Below are positions 35,474 through 44,799 of a stretch of DNA of 64,000 nt, piece by piece (position 1 is the first letter of the stretch; each line of letters begins with the position of its first letter). Made by a program: the position numbers and the translations under genes. The stretch covers positions 124,001 to 188,000 of the forward strand of contig CALUJM010000001.1 in NCBI GenBank assembly GCA_944320975.1, written 5' to 3'. Below the pieces are notes generated by a model. It was not told where the DNA came from. It did not search any database and worked only from the letters and a program-made list of their open reading frames with translations. Origin of the DNA: an uncultured Atopobiaceae bacterium (GTDB lineage Bacteria > Actinomycetota > Coriobacteriia > Coriobacteriales > Atopobiaceae).

Positions 35474-35511
35474 GTAGACGCATCCAACACCCAGAAGCGA
35501 AAGGGAACATC

Positions 35512-36741
<1,230 letters not shown>

Positions 36742-36771
36742 GGCACCGGCGCCGACAACGTTGCGTGCTGT

Positions 36772-36806
36772 GGCCGGCCGAGGATGCCCTCGGCCGGCCC
36801 TTCTTT
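36772..36806 (+). terminator. Terminator after argG
   Basis: Perfect 12-bp stem GGCCGGCCGAGG/CCTCGGCCGGCC with an ATGC loop, then CTTCTTT. It directly precedes the left 130-bp repeat. Confidence 0.85.
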
Positions 36807-36807
36807 G

Positions 36808-36937
36808 CGCGCTCGGCGCGAGGTTTGGCGGGGTGCTCGGAAATTAGTTCGCATTGGGAACCTGAAAATGAGGGACTGCCGGGAAAAGCCCAGTTGACGC
36901 GGACGGGCGTCACTTCCAATGCGAACTAATTTCCGGG
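36808..36937. repeat. Left 130-bp direct repeat bounding the argG-argH island
   Basis: 127 of 130 bases match 43392-43521 in the same orientation. Positions 36838-36935 form a 98-base element whose ends are a perfect 20-base inverted repeat (CGGAAATTAGTTCGCATTGG and its complement). The extra 30 bases on the left are also shared. No target duplication is visible. A MITE- or REPIN-like element is likely. Confidence 0.92.
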
Positions 36938-37031
36938 GATGCCGGGAAGACCGTCCACGGAGCGCTCGATAAGGCCTGGGTGGAGAAGCGGCTACCATAG
37001 GGTAAAGCGTTATTTCCGGTCGGAGGTCCCC

Positions 37032-39575
37032 ATGAGCGGCGGTCGCTATATGGATCTTGCGCGCAAGCCCCTCTGGTATGTCGTGCTGGTGCTATCGCTC
37101 GGGCTTCCGCACCATACCTGGGCCCTCTCCGTTGCCGATTCTGAGCTCGCCCTGTCTGCATGCGGTCCCTATGCGCCAGCTACACTCCTTGGAGTTGTGT
37201 CGGGGGTTGCGGTAGCGGCTCGTCTTCGTGATTGTGCCAAACATGGGCGAGGTTCGGCGCCTCGGGTTTCGTCGGGCTTAGCAATTGCGGCGCTCATCTG
37301 TGGTTTCGCGCTTGCCGTCGAGTCCATATTGGGTCTGACGATGGGCAGCCACGGCGCCCTCTTCGCTCGGTTCCAGGGGGCGATTCCTGTTCTTTGCTTT
37401 GTTGCCTCGGGGACGGGGACGGAGGTCCTATTCGAGACGGAGATGTGCCCGCGCGGCTCTTTTGAGGCCGGCAAGCCTTCTTCTTTGAGACTGCTGATTG
37501 CTGCGGTCGCTTCGGGCGGCATTGCTCTGTTTTGGGGCTGGGCACTTGTGGACGGGTGGCTTCTTCCGGAAAGCCCCCGTGGGTTGCTGCTCGCGGCATC
37601 GCTGCTCGCGGCACTTTTGGCGTCCCTCTCGGTTACTCGGCTGGCGCGCTCCGGCCTTTCTTCGGTTTCTCTGCGGGAGATCTCCCGGTCGGCCGCCTTG
37701 GGCGTCATCTTTTCCTGCGTCGCATCTGAGTTCTACGGCCTGCGCTCAACGGCCTCATCCTGGCTGATCCGACTCGCCCCGCTCGTTGTGGTGTTTGTTT
37801 GCTGGGCGGCCGACCGCCACAGTCTGCGACGCTCGCAACGTGCCGCGTTGTCCATCTGCAGCGATGCTAACTTTGCCACTCCGCCATCGGGAGTCCCCTT
37901 TAACGACCTGCCTAATCGCGAGCGCGAGGCAATCGAAGGGGCTCTAGGGGGACTCACGTCGGCCCAGATTGCCGACCGTCTCGGAATCAAGCCGGCAACA
38001 GTCCGAAGCTATCTGCAGCGCGCGTACAGGAAGCTCGGCGTGACATCCCTCAGGGAGCTTCGCGGGGCCATGGGGATGGATGACGATGAGGACTCACCGT
38101 CGACTCAGGGACAAAAGGACGGTGTTCACATCCGTCCCGGCAACGCGCTCATCTGCCGCGTCAATGCGTGCGGGTGGTTACTCATGGTTGCCCTTCTCGC
38201 ACTTTCCCCGCGCGTGGGGGCGGGCGCGTGTCGTGAGGCGGCGGTGCTCGGCATCGGCGTGGGTTTGCTTGTGAGCGGGGTCGCACTTCCGGCTCCGAAG
38301 TGCCGCGCCGCGCTCGTGATCTCCGCGCCGATTCCGGCTATTCTTGTCGGCCTGGGGTTCGTCGGCCCGCTGCAGCTCGCCCTCTTTGAGCTGACCGGTG
38401 CTGACATTGGTGTTCCTGAGGCCAGCCTCCTGTTCTTATTTCCCGCATTTCTTGTTCTGGGCTTCATGCTTCCCAGGGCGCTTTCTCTGCTGGCGGGCGA
38501 TTCTCGGGGAACGGACGGCGGATGTCCCGCTCGGGTGGAGCCCCTTGTCGTATCCGCCCTATTCTTTATTGCGCGCACCTCTGACCAGGCCTGGGTGGCA
38601 GTTGTTGCGATCTTATGGCTTGTCACCCTGGCCTCGACCGTCTTTCTGGCTGTCCAAGCTGCCGATGGAGGGAAGGGCGCTTCGGTGCGCACTCTCTCCC
38701 GGGCTCCTCGTTGCGCTGATGATTCGCCGTCACCCTTGAGCGGTGCCGCCTTGTTTGCATTTGCGTTTGGGTGCAGCCGCATGGCGATAGGCTCGGACGG
38801 TGCCGCGCCGACCCTTGTCTCGGTAATGCTTTTCGTTGTATGCGCCGCATGCTGTCTTGTCGCCGCCGCCCCGCTTGGTTGGACGGACCTTGCCTACCTG
38901 TGCTCCTGTGCGTCCCTCTTTGGCCTGGGAATTCTTGTGTATCCGCTTGGGGTGTCGGCGCCTCGTGACCTTCTGCCCACTGCCCTCTGCGCTGCATCGG
39001 CGTTCCTGCTCCTTGCCGGAGCCAGGGGGCTGCCGAGGCGCGAGCCGGCCATATTGCCGAGGTCTAGCGCAGCACCAATCGGCTTGGGGCTTCTTTCCGG
39101 CCATGCCCTCTCTAAGTTCTATTGGATAGAGGAAGTCGTCACACAGGCGAATCCAACGGGCCAGATCGCCCTGCCATCCCCTGAGAGTCTTGCTCACGAC
39201 GCGGTGCCCTTCATTGTCTACGTTGCTGGCATTGCTGCGTGCGGGGTTCTGATTGCTTTAAAGGTTCGTGAGTCAAGCCCCGCTCGCAAGGCCCTTTTCC
39301 GGGAAGCCGGAGGCGAACAGCAGCTCGATTGCCTGCTCCGTCTTGGGCTCTCAGAAACCGAGGCTCGGGTTCTCGTCGAGATCACTCGTGGACTCAGCGG
39401 TCGGGAGATAGCCGAGAAGCTTTCGTATGCGATTGGAACTGTCAACGCGGCGCGATATCGTGGGTACCGTAAGTTGGGAATTAACAGCCGGCATGAGCTC
39501 ATCTCGATGGTTGGCGAGATGCGCCGTGGTTGCGATTTAGGGTCAGACGGTGGGGGCGGGAGCGATGGAGCATAG
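37032..39575 (+). CDS. Membrane regulator with two LuxR-type DNA-binding domains
   Basis: 847 residues built as two consecutive halves, each several membrane helices followed by a LuxR-type HTH. HTH1 is at about 292-350 (LPNREREAIEGALGGLTSAQ then RSYLQRAYRKLGV). HTH2 is at about 771-830 (LSETEARVLVEITRGLSGRE then YRGYRKLGINSRHEL). No receiver or ligand domain is seen. Single-HTH membrane LuxR proteins are common in Coriobacteriia; a double one is unusual. ATG 37032 has GGAGGT upstream; the frame is open back into the repeat. Base use is visibly less GC-biased than the flanks. It likely controls the following protease genes. Confidence 0.8.
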   Translation: MSGGRYMDLARKPLWYVVLVLSLGLPHHTWALSVADSELALSACGPYAPATLLGVVSGVAVAARLRDCAKHGRGSAPRVSSGLAIAALICGFALAVESILGLTMGSHGALFARFQGAIPVLCFVASGTGTEVLFETEMCPRGSFEAGKPSSLRLLIAAVASGGIALFWGWALVDGWLLPESPRGLLLAASLLAALLASLSVTRLARSGLSSVSLREISRSAALGVIFSCVASEFYGLRSTASSWLIRLAPLVVVFVCWAADRHSLRRSQRAALSICSDANFATPPSGVPFNDLPNREREAIEGALGGLTSAQIADRLGIKPATVRSYLQRAYRKLGVTSLRELRGAMGMDDDEDSPSTQGQKDGVHIRPGNALICRVNACGWLLMVALLALSPRVGAGACREAAVLGIGVGLLVSGVALPAPKCRAALVISAPIPAILVGLGFVGPLQLALFELTGADIGVPEASLLFLFPAFLVLGFMLPRALSLLAGDSRGTDGGCPARVEPLVVSALFFIARTSDQAWVAVVAILWLVTLASTVFLAVQAADGGKGASVRTLSRAPRCADDSPSPLSGAALFAFAFGCSRMAIGSDGAAPTLVSVMLFVVCAACCLVAAAPLGWTDLAYLCSCASLFGLGILVYPLGVSAPRDLLPTALCAASAFLLLAGARGLPRREPAILPRSSAAPIGLGLLSGHALSKFYWIEEVVTQANPTGQIALPSPESLAHDAVPFIVYVAGIAACGVLIALKVRESSPARKALFREAGGEQQLDCLLRLGLSETEARVLVEITRGLSGREIAEKLSYAIGTVNAARYRGYRKLGINSRHELISMVGEMRRGCDLGSDGGGGSDGA

Positions 39576-40473
39576 TGAAGAGAGGTCGCATCGGGGAGGG
39601 CGTCGTCATGCTCTGCTTGCCGTAACCCTTCTCGTCCTGGCTCTTGCAGGGACCTTTACGTTTGCAAGGCTCCTCCAGCACGATGATAAGGTCGCGGCTC
39701 AGGCGGCCGGTGAGGACGATGATATTGTCATCATCCGACGATCCTCGATAACCCCTCCTGCGTACTCGCTCGACGAGCTTGTTGAGCGGGCCGACCTTGT
39801 CGTCTCCAGCACGGCGCTCTCTCAGCACGATTCCGTTCTCATCGAGCCCGTTGACGGAGAAGAGGCACGCTTCTTCACCGATGTCGAGTTCAGGGTCGAT
39901 CACGTATACAACGACAAGCTTGATGCCGTCACCGATTCCGCTGGGAGCATAGTCGTCCGCAACGAGGGTGGGAATGGCGAGCATGTTGGAATGGTTGTGG
40001 AAGGCGTGCCTGAGTTCGAGCAGGGCGCTGGTTACCTCCTGTTCCTCTATCGCCTGTTTGATGGGACGCACTACAACGCTGCGGGAGACCATTGGTACGT
40101 TGTTGGTGCTGCGAGCGGCGCGTGGTCGGCGGACGATGACGGGACGTTTTGCTGTCCGTATGAGCTCCCCGAGGGAGGCTCCTTCGCCGATGCCGCCGAG
40201 CTCGAAAGCGTCGTCGAGCGCTTGAGAGACTCTGGGCGGCTTGCCCCCAATCCCGACAGAAGAGACGGGGCGAGCGCCAACCTTGATGAGATTGAGCGGG
40301 CCCACCGCGAGGGAAGGATTCCGGACGGGGTCTATCGAGAGCAGCTCGAGCTTGCGGAGCTCGAAGGGACTGAGTTTGCTCACGTCATGACACCCGAGGA
40401 GCAGGAGGCCTACGAGTTGGGGGCGCTTGGCTCAGCGGGCACGTTAGCGGGATCAGCGTCGAGTTCGAGCTAG
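39565..40473 (+). CDS. Membrane-anchored protein A, paralog of 41274-42167
   Basis: About 302 residues from ATG 39565; a GTG at 39550 is an alternative. The N-terminal membrane anchor LLAVTLLVLALAGTFTFARLL is followed by an extracellular domain with SLDELVERADLVVSSTAL, EARFFTDVEFRVDHVYND and GYLLFLYRLFDGTHYNAAGDHWYVVGAASGAW. The paralog after the protease shares this whole domain. The fold resembles a secreted domain often encoded beside matrixins in my recollection; its function is unknown to me. It overlaps the regulator gene by 11 bases. Confidence 0.7.
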   Translation: MEHSEERSHRGGRRHALLAVTLLVLALAGTFTFARLLQHDDKVAAQAAGEDDDIVIIRRSSITPPAYSLDELVERADLVVSSTALSQHDSVLIEPVDGEEARFFTDVEFRVDHVYNDKLDAVTDSAGSIVVRNEGGNGEHVGMVVEGVPEFEQGAGYLLFLYRLFDGTHYNAAGDHWYVVGAASGAWSADDDGTFCCPYELPEGGSFADAAELESVVERLRDSGRLAPNPDRRDGASANLDEIERAHREGRIPDGVYREQLELAELEGTEFAHVMTPEEQEAYELGALGSAGTLAGSASSSS

Positions 40474-40594
40474 GGCAAGGGCGTGCTCGAGGAGGCATGC
40501 GCGAGGACAGTCTGACAAACTGCATATTCACAGCTCAGAACAGATGCCTCTCACTTGCATAACAATCGCATAGCCGCTGATCGCAGACCTCTCC

Positions 40595-40646
40595 CCGCGG
40601 CGTGACTATGGTATGTCACGTCATGACGGGCGGTAATACGCCGCGG
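40595..40646. promoter_or_regulatory. Nested inverted repeats upstream of the protease gene
   Basis: Perfect 9-base arms CCGCGGCGT (40595-40603) and ACGCCGCGG (40638-40646) enclose a second perfect inverted repeat, CGTGAC-N8-GTCACG (40601-40620). They end 34 bases before the protease GTG. A candidate operator for the LuxR-type regulator or a structured leader. Confidence 0.5.
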
Positions 40647-40680
40647 CGCTGAATTAACTGGTCTACTCGAGGAGGAGATT

Positions 40681-41259
40681 GTGAAGAGTAGGGTTAGGAA
40701 CGCCGTGCTGGTTGCAGCGGTCTATGCGTTGCTGTCGCTCGTCTTTGTTCCTCAGGCGTATGGGTATACACTCACCGGCCAGCATATCGGTGCCGACTTA
40801 TGGTACCGCCCCTATGTAGAGTTTACTGCTGAGTCAAGAGAGGGAATGCGTCAGGCGATGTCCACGTGGAACAAGTATCTGCCAGTTGGGCAGCGGGCTT
40901 GCTTCGACAACACCAGTCATTACCTGACGTCATATCCTCAGAACGATGGGCTGTGCAGGATATATAAGACCCATCTGGGCGACTTCAACTATGTGGCTCA
41001 GAACACTTGGTGGTATAACCCCGCGACTGGGGCAACGTCTTCGTCTGATATCGATATCAACGCTAACTACTCTTGGGCGAACGGGGCTGCGCCGGGGCGC
41101 TATGACGTACAGACAATTGTTCTGCACGAAATTGGACATTCCGTAGGACTTGATCACTCGGGCAATTCTAACGCTGTTATGTATGCCTATGCGTATACGA
41201 ATACAACCAAGAGGTCCCTTCACTCCGACGATATCAATGGTGTCCAGTCAATCTATTAG
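40681..41259 (+). CDS. Secreted matrixin-type zinc metalloprotease
   Basis: 192 residues. A signal peptide covers residues about 1-28 (VLVAAVYALLSLVFVPQAYG). The zinc motif HEIGHSVGLDH at 149-159 has the metzincin spacing HExxHxxGxxH, and the Met-turn is at M167 (NAVMYAY). MSTWNKY near 60 resembles the start of matrixin catalytic domains. No propeptide or cell-wall anchor is evident, so it is small and exported. GTG 40681 has GGAGGAG upstream. It lies between two paralogous anchored proteins. Codon and base use are markedly less GC-rich. Confidence 0.9.
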   Translation: MKSRVRNAVLVAAVYALLSLVFVPQAYGYTLTGQHIGADLWYRPYVEFTAESREGMRQAMSTWNKYLPVGQRACFDNTSHYLTSYPQNDGLCRIYKTHLGDFNYVAQNTWWYNPATGATSSSDIDINANYSWANGAAPGRYDVQTIVLHEIGHSVGLDHSGNSNAVMYAYAYTNTTKRSLHSDDINGVQSIY

Positions 41260-41273
41260 GAAGGGAGATGCTC

Positions 41274-42167
41274 ATGGATCCTAAGGCTAAAAGGCACGCT
41301 GTTGCGGGAGTTGTATGCGGCGTATGTCTCGCTTTGATTGGCGTGGTGGCGTATTGGGCCTCCGCTGGCAATCAGCTGGGCGAGGGGCGAGAGCTTGTCG
41401 GCGATGATTCTGCACCCCTACTCGTTCAGCACGTGTCGGCCGTGCTTCCAGCGTTCTCCGCTGAAGAGCTTGTCGAAAAGTCCGACCTGATCGTCGTGGG
41501 TACCGTGGGAGCGGCATCTGATGCATTCCTCGTTGACCCAGTCGACGAGAGCATGGAGCCGCGATTCTTTACGGACACGAGCGTTCATGTTGATCGGGTC
41601 CTTCTCGGCGACCCAGACTACTCCGGGGAGGTGGATGATGCCATCGCGGTTCGCACCGAAGGGGGCACGGGCGAGCTCATTCAGACGGTCAATGACGGAA
41701 CCCCGAAATTCGAGTCCGGTGACCGATACCTCCTGTTCCTCTGTCAGCTGCAGGACGGGACCTACTACAACACGGAGGGAGACCACTACTACATCATCGG
41801 GGTGAGCACGGGTGCCTGGCCTGAGTCGAGCGGCGGGTCGGACACGTTTGATAGCCCGTGCTGGCAGGCCGAGGGCTCGCAGGACATCTCCATAGACGCG
41901 CTTGAGGACATCATCGCGGCGAAGCCGGCCTCGCTTGGTTCCGAAGGGGATTCGACAAGGCATACCGGCGTGAACGCACGGCTTGATGAGATTGAGTCGG
42001 ACTTCGAGCGGGGCATTATCACCCAGCAGGAGTACGAGTACTGGCTTGACCTCGCGGAACAAGAAGCAACCTCGTACGCGCGCATCTTGACGGAGGACGA
42101 GCAGGCAGCGTACGAGCGGGAGGTCGTTGAGGGGAATCTCGGCGAGTCGGTGAGATCGGGAAGCTAG
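41274..42167 (+). CDS. Membrane-anchored protein B, paralog of 39565-40473
   Basis: About 297 residues. An N-terminal membrane segment VAGVVCGVCLALIGVVAYWA is followed by the shared domain: FSAEELVEKSDLIVVGTVG, EPRFFTDTSVHVDRVLLGD, DRYLLFLCQLQDGTYYNTEG and YYIIGVSTGAW. The C-terminal coiled acidic part (LDEIESDFERGIITQQEYEY) also matches its partner. ATG 41274 has GGGAG six bases upstream. It starts 15 bases after the protease stop, so both are cotranscribed. Inhibitor, substrate or sensor for the protease are all possible. Confidence 0.7.
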   Translation: MDPKAKRHAVAGVVCGVCLALIGVVAYWASAGNQLGEGRELVGDDSAPLLVQHVSAVLPAFSAEELVEKSDLIVVGTVGAASDAFLVDPVDESMEPRFFTDTSVHVDRVLLGDPDYSGEVDDAIAVRTEGGTGELIQTVNDGTPKFESGDRYLLFLCQLQDGTYYNTEGDHYYIIGVSTGAWPESSGGSDTFDSPCWQAEGSQDISIDALEDIIAAKPASLGSEGDSTRHTGVNARLDEIESDFERGIITQQEYEYWLDLAEQEATSYARILTEDEQAAYEREVVEGNLGESVRSGS

Positions 42168-42216
42168 GAACCGGCCCTTTTCTCGGGGCGTCGGGCAACC
42201 GTTCGGGAGGCGCATC

Positions 42217-43431
42217 GTGGACAACCAAAAGTGCGAGCAATGTCACGATGCTCCTCTCGGAGGTTATCGGTCAGCCGCGCATAATCAACACGTGGACGGG
42301 CGGATGTTGCTTATGCGGGGAGTGGCGGCGGTTGCGGTCTGTGTTGGCCACGTCAGCCCTATGGAGCTCTCGGGGCCATATGGTTTGTTGCCGCCCTACA
42401 GCTATCAGGTGGCAGCGTTCGTATTCGTATCCGGTTACTTCTATCGAGCGGACAGCGAGCGTCACCCCATTCGGTATGTCGCCCATAGGGCAAGAAGGCT
42501 GCTTCTTCCCCTGCTTGCCGTCAACGCCGTCTATGGCATCATCTGGTGCATCCTGAAAGCGGCGTTCGGGTTCTCCGGCGGAGAGGGGCTCACCGGCCGG
42601 TCAATTCTCATCGATCCACTGGTCTCGGGTAACGGGTTTGTCATCAACGCTTCGATGTGGTTTGTCGCCCCGCTGTTCTTTGCAGAGATCATTTCAATGA
42701 CTCTGCGTGCTCTTGTTCGCCGGCTCGCCCGTCGCCAAACGGACGTGCTGCTATGCCTGGCGTCATTTGTGGCCGGGGGCTATGTTGTCTCGGTCGGTGG
42801 TGATGTGGGTCTCGACCCTGGCGTTGAGCTTGCTCTATGCCGCCTCATCTTCTTTTTGCCGTGGTTCAATCTGGGACAGCTCTACAAGACGTTTCTTGAG
42901 AAGCATGATGTCCTTCCGAATTCCACGGTTATGCTCGGAGCGCTTCTGGGGCAGCTGGCGGTGACGTTCGTGGCGGGTGAGCCCGTCGTGTACAACGTCG
43001 CGTGGTGCCGATTCTATCATGGACCCGCGCTCACCTACATAACTACCCTCCTCTCCCTCGCATTTGTTTTGCGGCTCTGCAGAATCTGCGGCTCACTTCT
43101 GGAAGGATTGCCGCTTATGCGGACGATTGGGGCGAACTCGTTTAGCGTCATGTGCCACCATCAGGCGGGCTACCTTCTCCTCACTGCAATCGTTGTGGCG
43201 ACACGTCTCGTGCTCGGCGTGCCGGCTAAGTTTGACTTTGCTGGCCTGCTTGCGCATCCGACCACCTCCTTTGTGATGCTGGATGAGCTTCCTCAGTTCG
43301 CTCTCGTGTACGTCATGGTCGGAGTCGCGTTCTCGCTCGCCATACATGCCGTTTGGCGGCGCCTTGAGGGCGGGCTGCGCAGCTGTTTGACCGCGCTCGG
43401 CGCGGGGTTTGGCGGGGTGCTCGGAAATTAG
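42217..43431 (+). CDS. Membrane acyltransferase 3 family protein
   Basis: 404 residues with about ten membrane helices: MLLMRGVAAVAVCVGHVSPM (catalytic-type His), AAFVFVSGYFYR, and NASMWFVAPLFFAEI, as in OafA/WecH-like acyltransferases. It would acylate a cell-surface glycan. GTG 42217 has GGGAGG upstream. The last 13 codons and the stop lie inside the right 130-bp repeat, so the C-terminus was supplied or altered by that element. Confidence 0.8.
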   Translation: MDNQKCEQCHDAPLGGYRSAAHNQHVDGRMLLMRGVAAVAVCVGHVSPMELSGPYGLLPPYSYQVAAFVFVSGYFYRADSERHPIRYVAHRARRLLLPLLAVNAVYGIIWCILKAAFGFSGGEGLTGRSILIDPLVSGNGFVINASMWFVAPLFFAEIISMTLRALVRRLARRQTDVLLCLASFVAGGYVVSVGGDVGLDPGVELALCRLIFFLPWFNLGQLYKTFLEKHDVLPNSTVMLGALLGQLAVTFVAGEPVVYNVAWCRFYHGPALTYITTLLSLAFVLRLCRICGSLLEGLPLMRTIGANSFSVMCHHQAGYLLLTAIVVATRLVLGVPAKFDFAGLLAHPTTSFVMLDELPQFALVYVMVGVAFSLAIHAVWRRLEGGLRSCLTALGAGFGGVLGN

Positions 43432-43521
43432 TTCGCATTGGGAACCTGAAAAAGAGGGACTGCCGAGAAAAGCCCAGTTGACGCGGACGGGCGTCACTTC
43501 CAATGCGAACTAATTTCCGGG
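43392..43521. repeat. Right 130-bp direct repeat bounding the island
   Basis: Same orientation and 127/130 identical to 36808-36937. Its 98-base core (43422-43519) has the same perfect 20-base inverted ends. It contributes the end of the acyltransferase gene. Confidence 0.92.
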
Positions 43522-43526
43522 ACCCC

Positions 43527-44627
43527 TCAGTAGTCCCCGAGCGACCGCCCGCCCGTCCAGGGGTAAAGCGACCAGATGAGCTGCTGCCTCTTTGCCGAGA
43601 GCCGCTTATCGAGCGCGCGGCGCACGCGAGCGCCCTCCTCGCCACTGCGCCCGGTGAGCCGCTCCGCCGCGAGGACCGCCTCGAGGATAACCGTGTCGAG
43701 CCCTCCGTATTCCATGAGGTCCTCTGCCACGACGGGCATGACGATGCGCCCGCCTGCAAGCAGCTCTCGATTGCGCCGCAGGTCATCGACGTACTTCTCC
43801 CGTACTTCCGCGAGCGCCGCCTTGATTTCTCCCGCGCTTTGAGTCTCCACCGGAATCGAGCCGAGGTCGAGGTGCCCGCGGCCGTCGTAGTTGAAGCCCA
43901 CGGGCAGATTCGCCAGCCCGATGTCGGGCACGCGCGACCCCCTCACGCCTCTCCGCTTGAGCTCGCCCGGCGTGTTCTCCCTTTCGTTGAGGACGAGTTC
44001 CCCGATGCCGTATCCGCCCTCATTCTGGGGCCGAACGAGCAGCAGCGCCACGATCGCCTCCATCGCGGACCACGCGTCGTCGCGAACGCGCTCGATTGCT
44101 CGCCATGCCGCGCCAAGCCCGCGAATGCCGGTGCATCTCGACAGGTAATCCTTGATTTTCTGAACGCTGGTAAGGGGGCTTAGCCCGTGGGTGACCCCTC
44201 CCGTGCGCGGGTTTGCGGGATCCCGCGAGAAGGTCCCGCAGAGCTCGTAGCCCACAAGCTCGAGCGCCGCCGGGTCCATGACGGACGCAAGCTCGAGGAA
44301 CAGCAGCTCGGGGCAGGGAATCGTGAACTCGCTCGAGACGCGTGCGAACGACCCTGCTGGCAGTCCGTCTCCGTAGACGGTCATGCGGAAGAAGCGCGCC
44401 CGCGAGCGCGACCCGGGATCTGGGACAGCGACTTCGATGGGCCTCTGCGCGTCGGGTCGTCCGGAGCGTCCAAGTTGCTGGTAGGGAATGATCCTTGTGC
44501 TCCACCGCAGCTGGGGCCAAGGGTCCGGCGAGGGGACGCCGCAAGGTTCATGATCGAGGGGCTCGCCGGTCGATCGCAGCCACCTTAAAAGAGCCAAGGC
44601 AGTTAATCTGTTAACGCATAGATGCAA
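43527..44627 (-). CDS. Coriobacterial protein with VSR/DUF559-like C-terminal part
   Basis: 366 residues. The middle has CPELLFLELASVMDPAALEL and VGYELCGTFSRDP. The C-terminal half has DAWSAMEAIVALLLV, then PDIGLANLPVGFNYDGRGHLD, whose spacing recalls the restriction-like DUF559/VSR fold (SP-E-LL...DL...VEYDG). Catalytic residues are not certain. Start is TTG 44627 with GAGGAAG six bases upstream. It faces the island and argH from the opposite strand. Nuclease or toxin-antitoxin-like roles are guesses. Confidence 0.6.
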   Translation of the reverse strand: MHLCVNRLTALALLRWLRSTGEPLDHEPCGVPSPDPWPQLRWSTRIIPYQQLGRSGRPDAQRPIEVAVPDPGSRSRARFFRMTVYGDGLPAGSFARVSSEFTIPCPELLFLELASVMDPAALELVGYELCGTFSRDPANPRTGGVTHGLSPLTSVQKIKDYLSRCTGIRGLGAAWRAIERVRDDAWSAMEAIVALLLVRPQNEGGYGIGELVLNERENTPGELKRRGVRGSRVPDIGLANLPVGFNYDGRGHLDLGSIPVETQSAGEIKAALAEVREKYVDDLRRNRELLAGGRIVMPVVAEDLMEYGGLDTVILEAVLAAERLTGRSGEEGARVRRALDKRLSAKRQQLIWSLYPWTGGRSLGDY

Positions 44628-44799
44628 CGATAGCTTCCTCAGATGAAATCAATTAATGTAAAGGCATTCTAATATATATTCAACAAAATCAATCTATAAA
44701 ACTAAGAAATTTTGCTATCCAGCAAAGTTTGCGAACTCCTTACGGACGCAAACCTCCTTTGGTAAGCTAGACGCGGCAAAACACGAGGAAGGAGCCGGC
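44628..44799. other. AT-rich divergent gap before argH
   Basis: 172 bases, far more AT-rich than anything nearby. It contains a weak ArgR-box-like palindrome (44666-44683, ATTCTAATATATATTCAA on the plus strand) and a GTTTGC/GCAAAC inverted repeat (about 44727-44753). GAGGAAGGAG precedes argH. Regulation by ArgR is possible but unproven; no argR gene is in the window. Confidence 0.4.

Noticed and set aside
36939-37031. Earlier start for the double-LuxR gene
   Set aside because: It would begin at the edge of the 130-bp repeat with no ribosome site; ATG 37032 follows GGAGGT.
40855-40870. TCCACGTGGAACA resembling parS
   Set aside because: Only one half-site matches; the other side has three mismatches, and it encodes the conserved STWN of the protease.
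36808-43521. Island as a tRNA-integrated phage or ICE
   Set aside because: No tRNA, integrase, relaxase or phage gene lies in or next to it.
44666-44683. Confident ArgR box before argH
   Set aside because: Only one half matches the known arginine-box palindrome well and the region is AT-rich enough for chance; kept only as a note.
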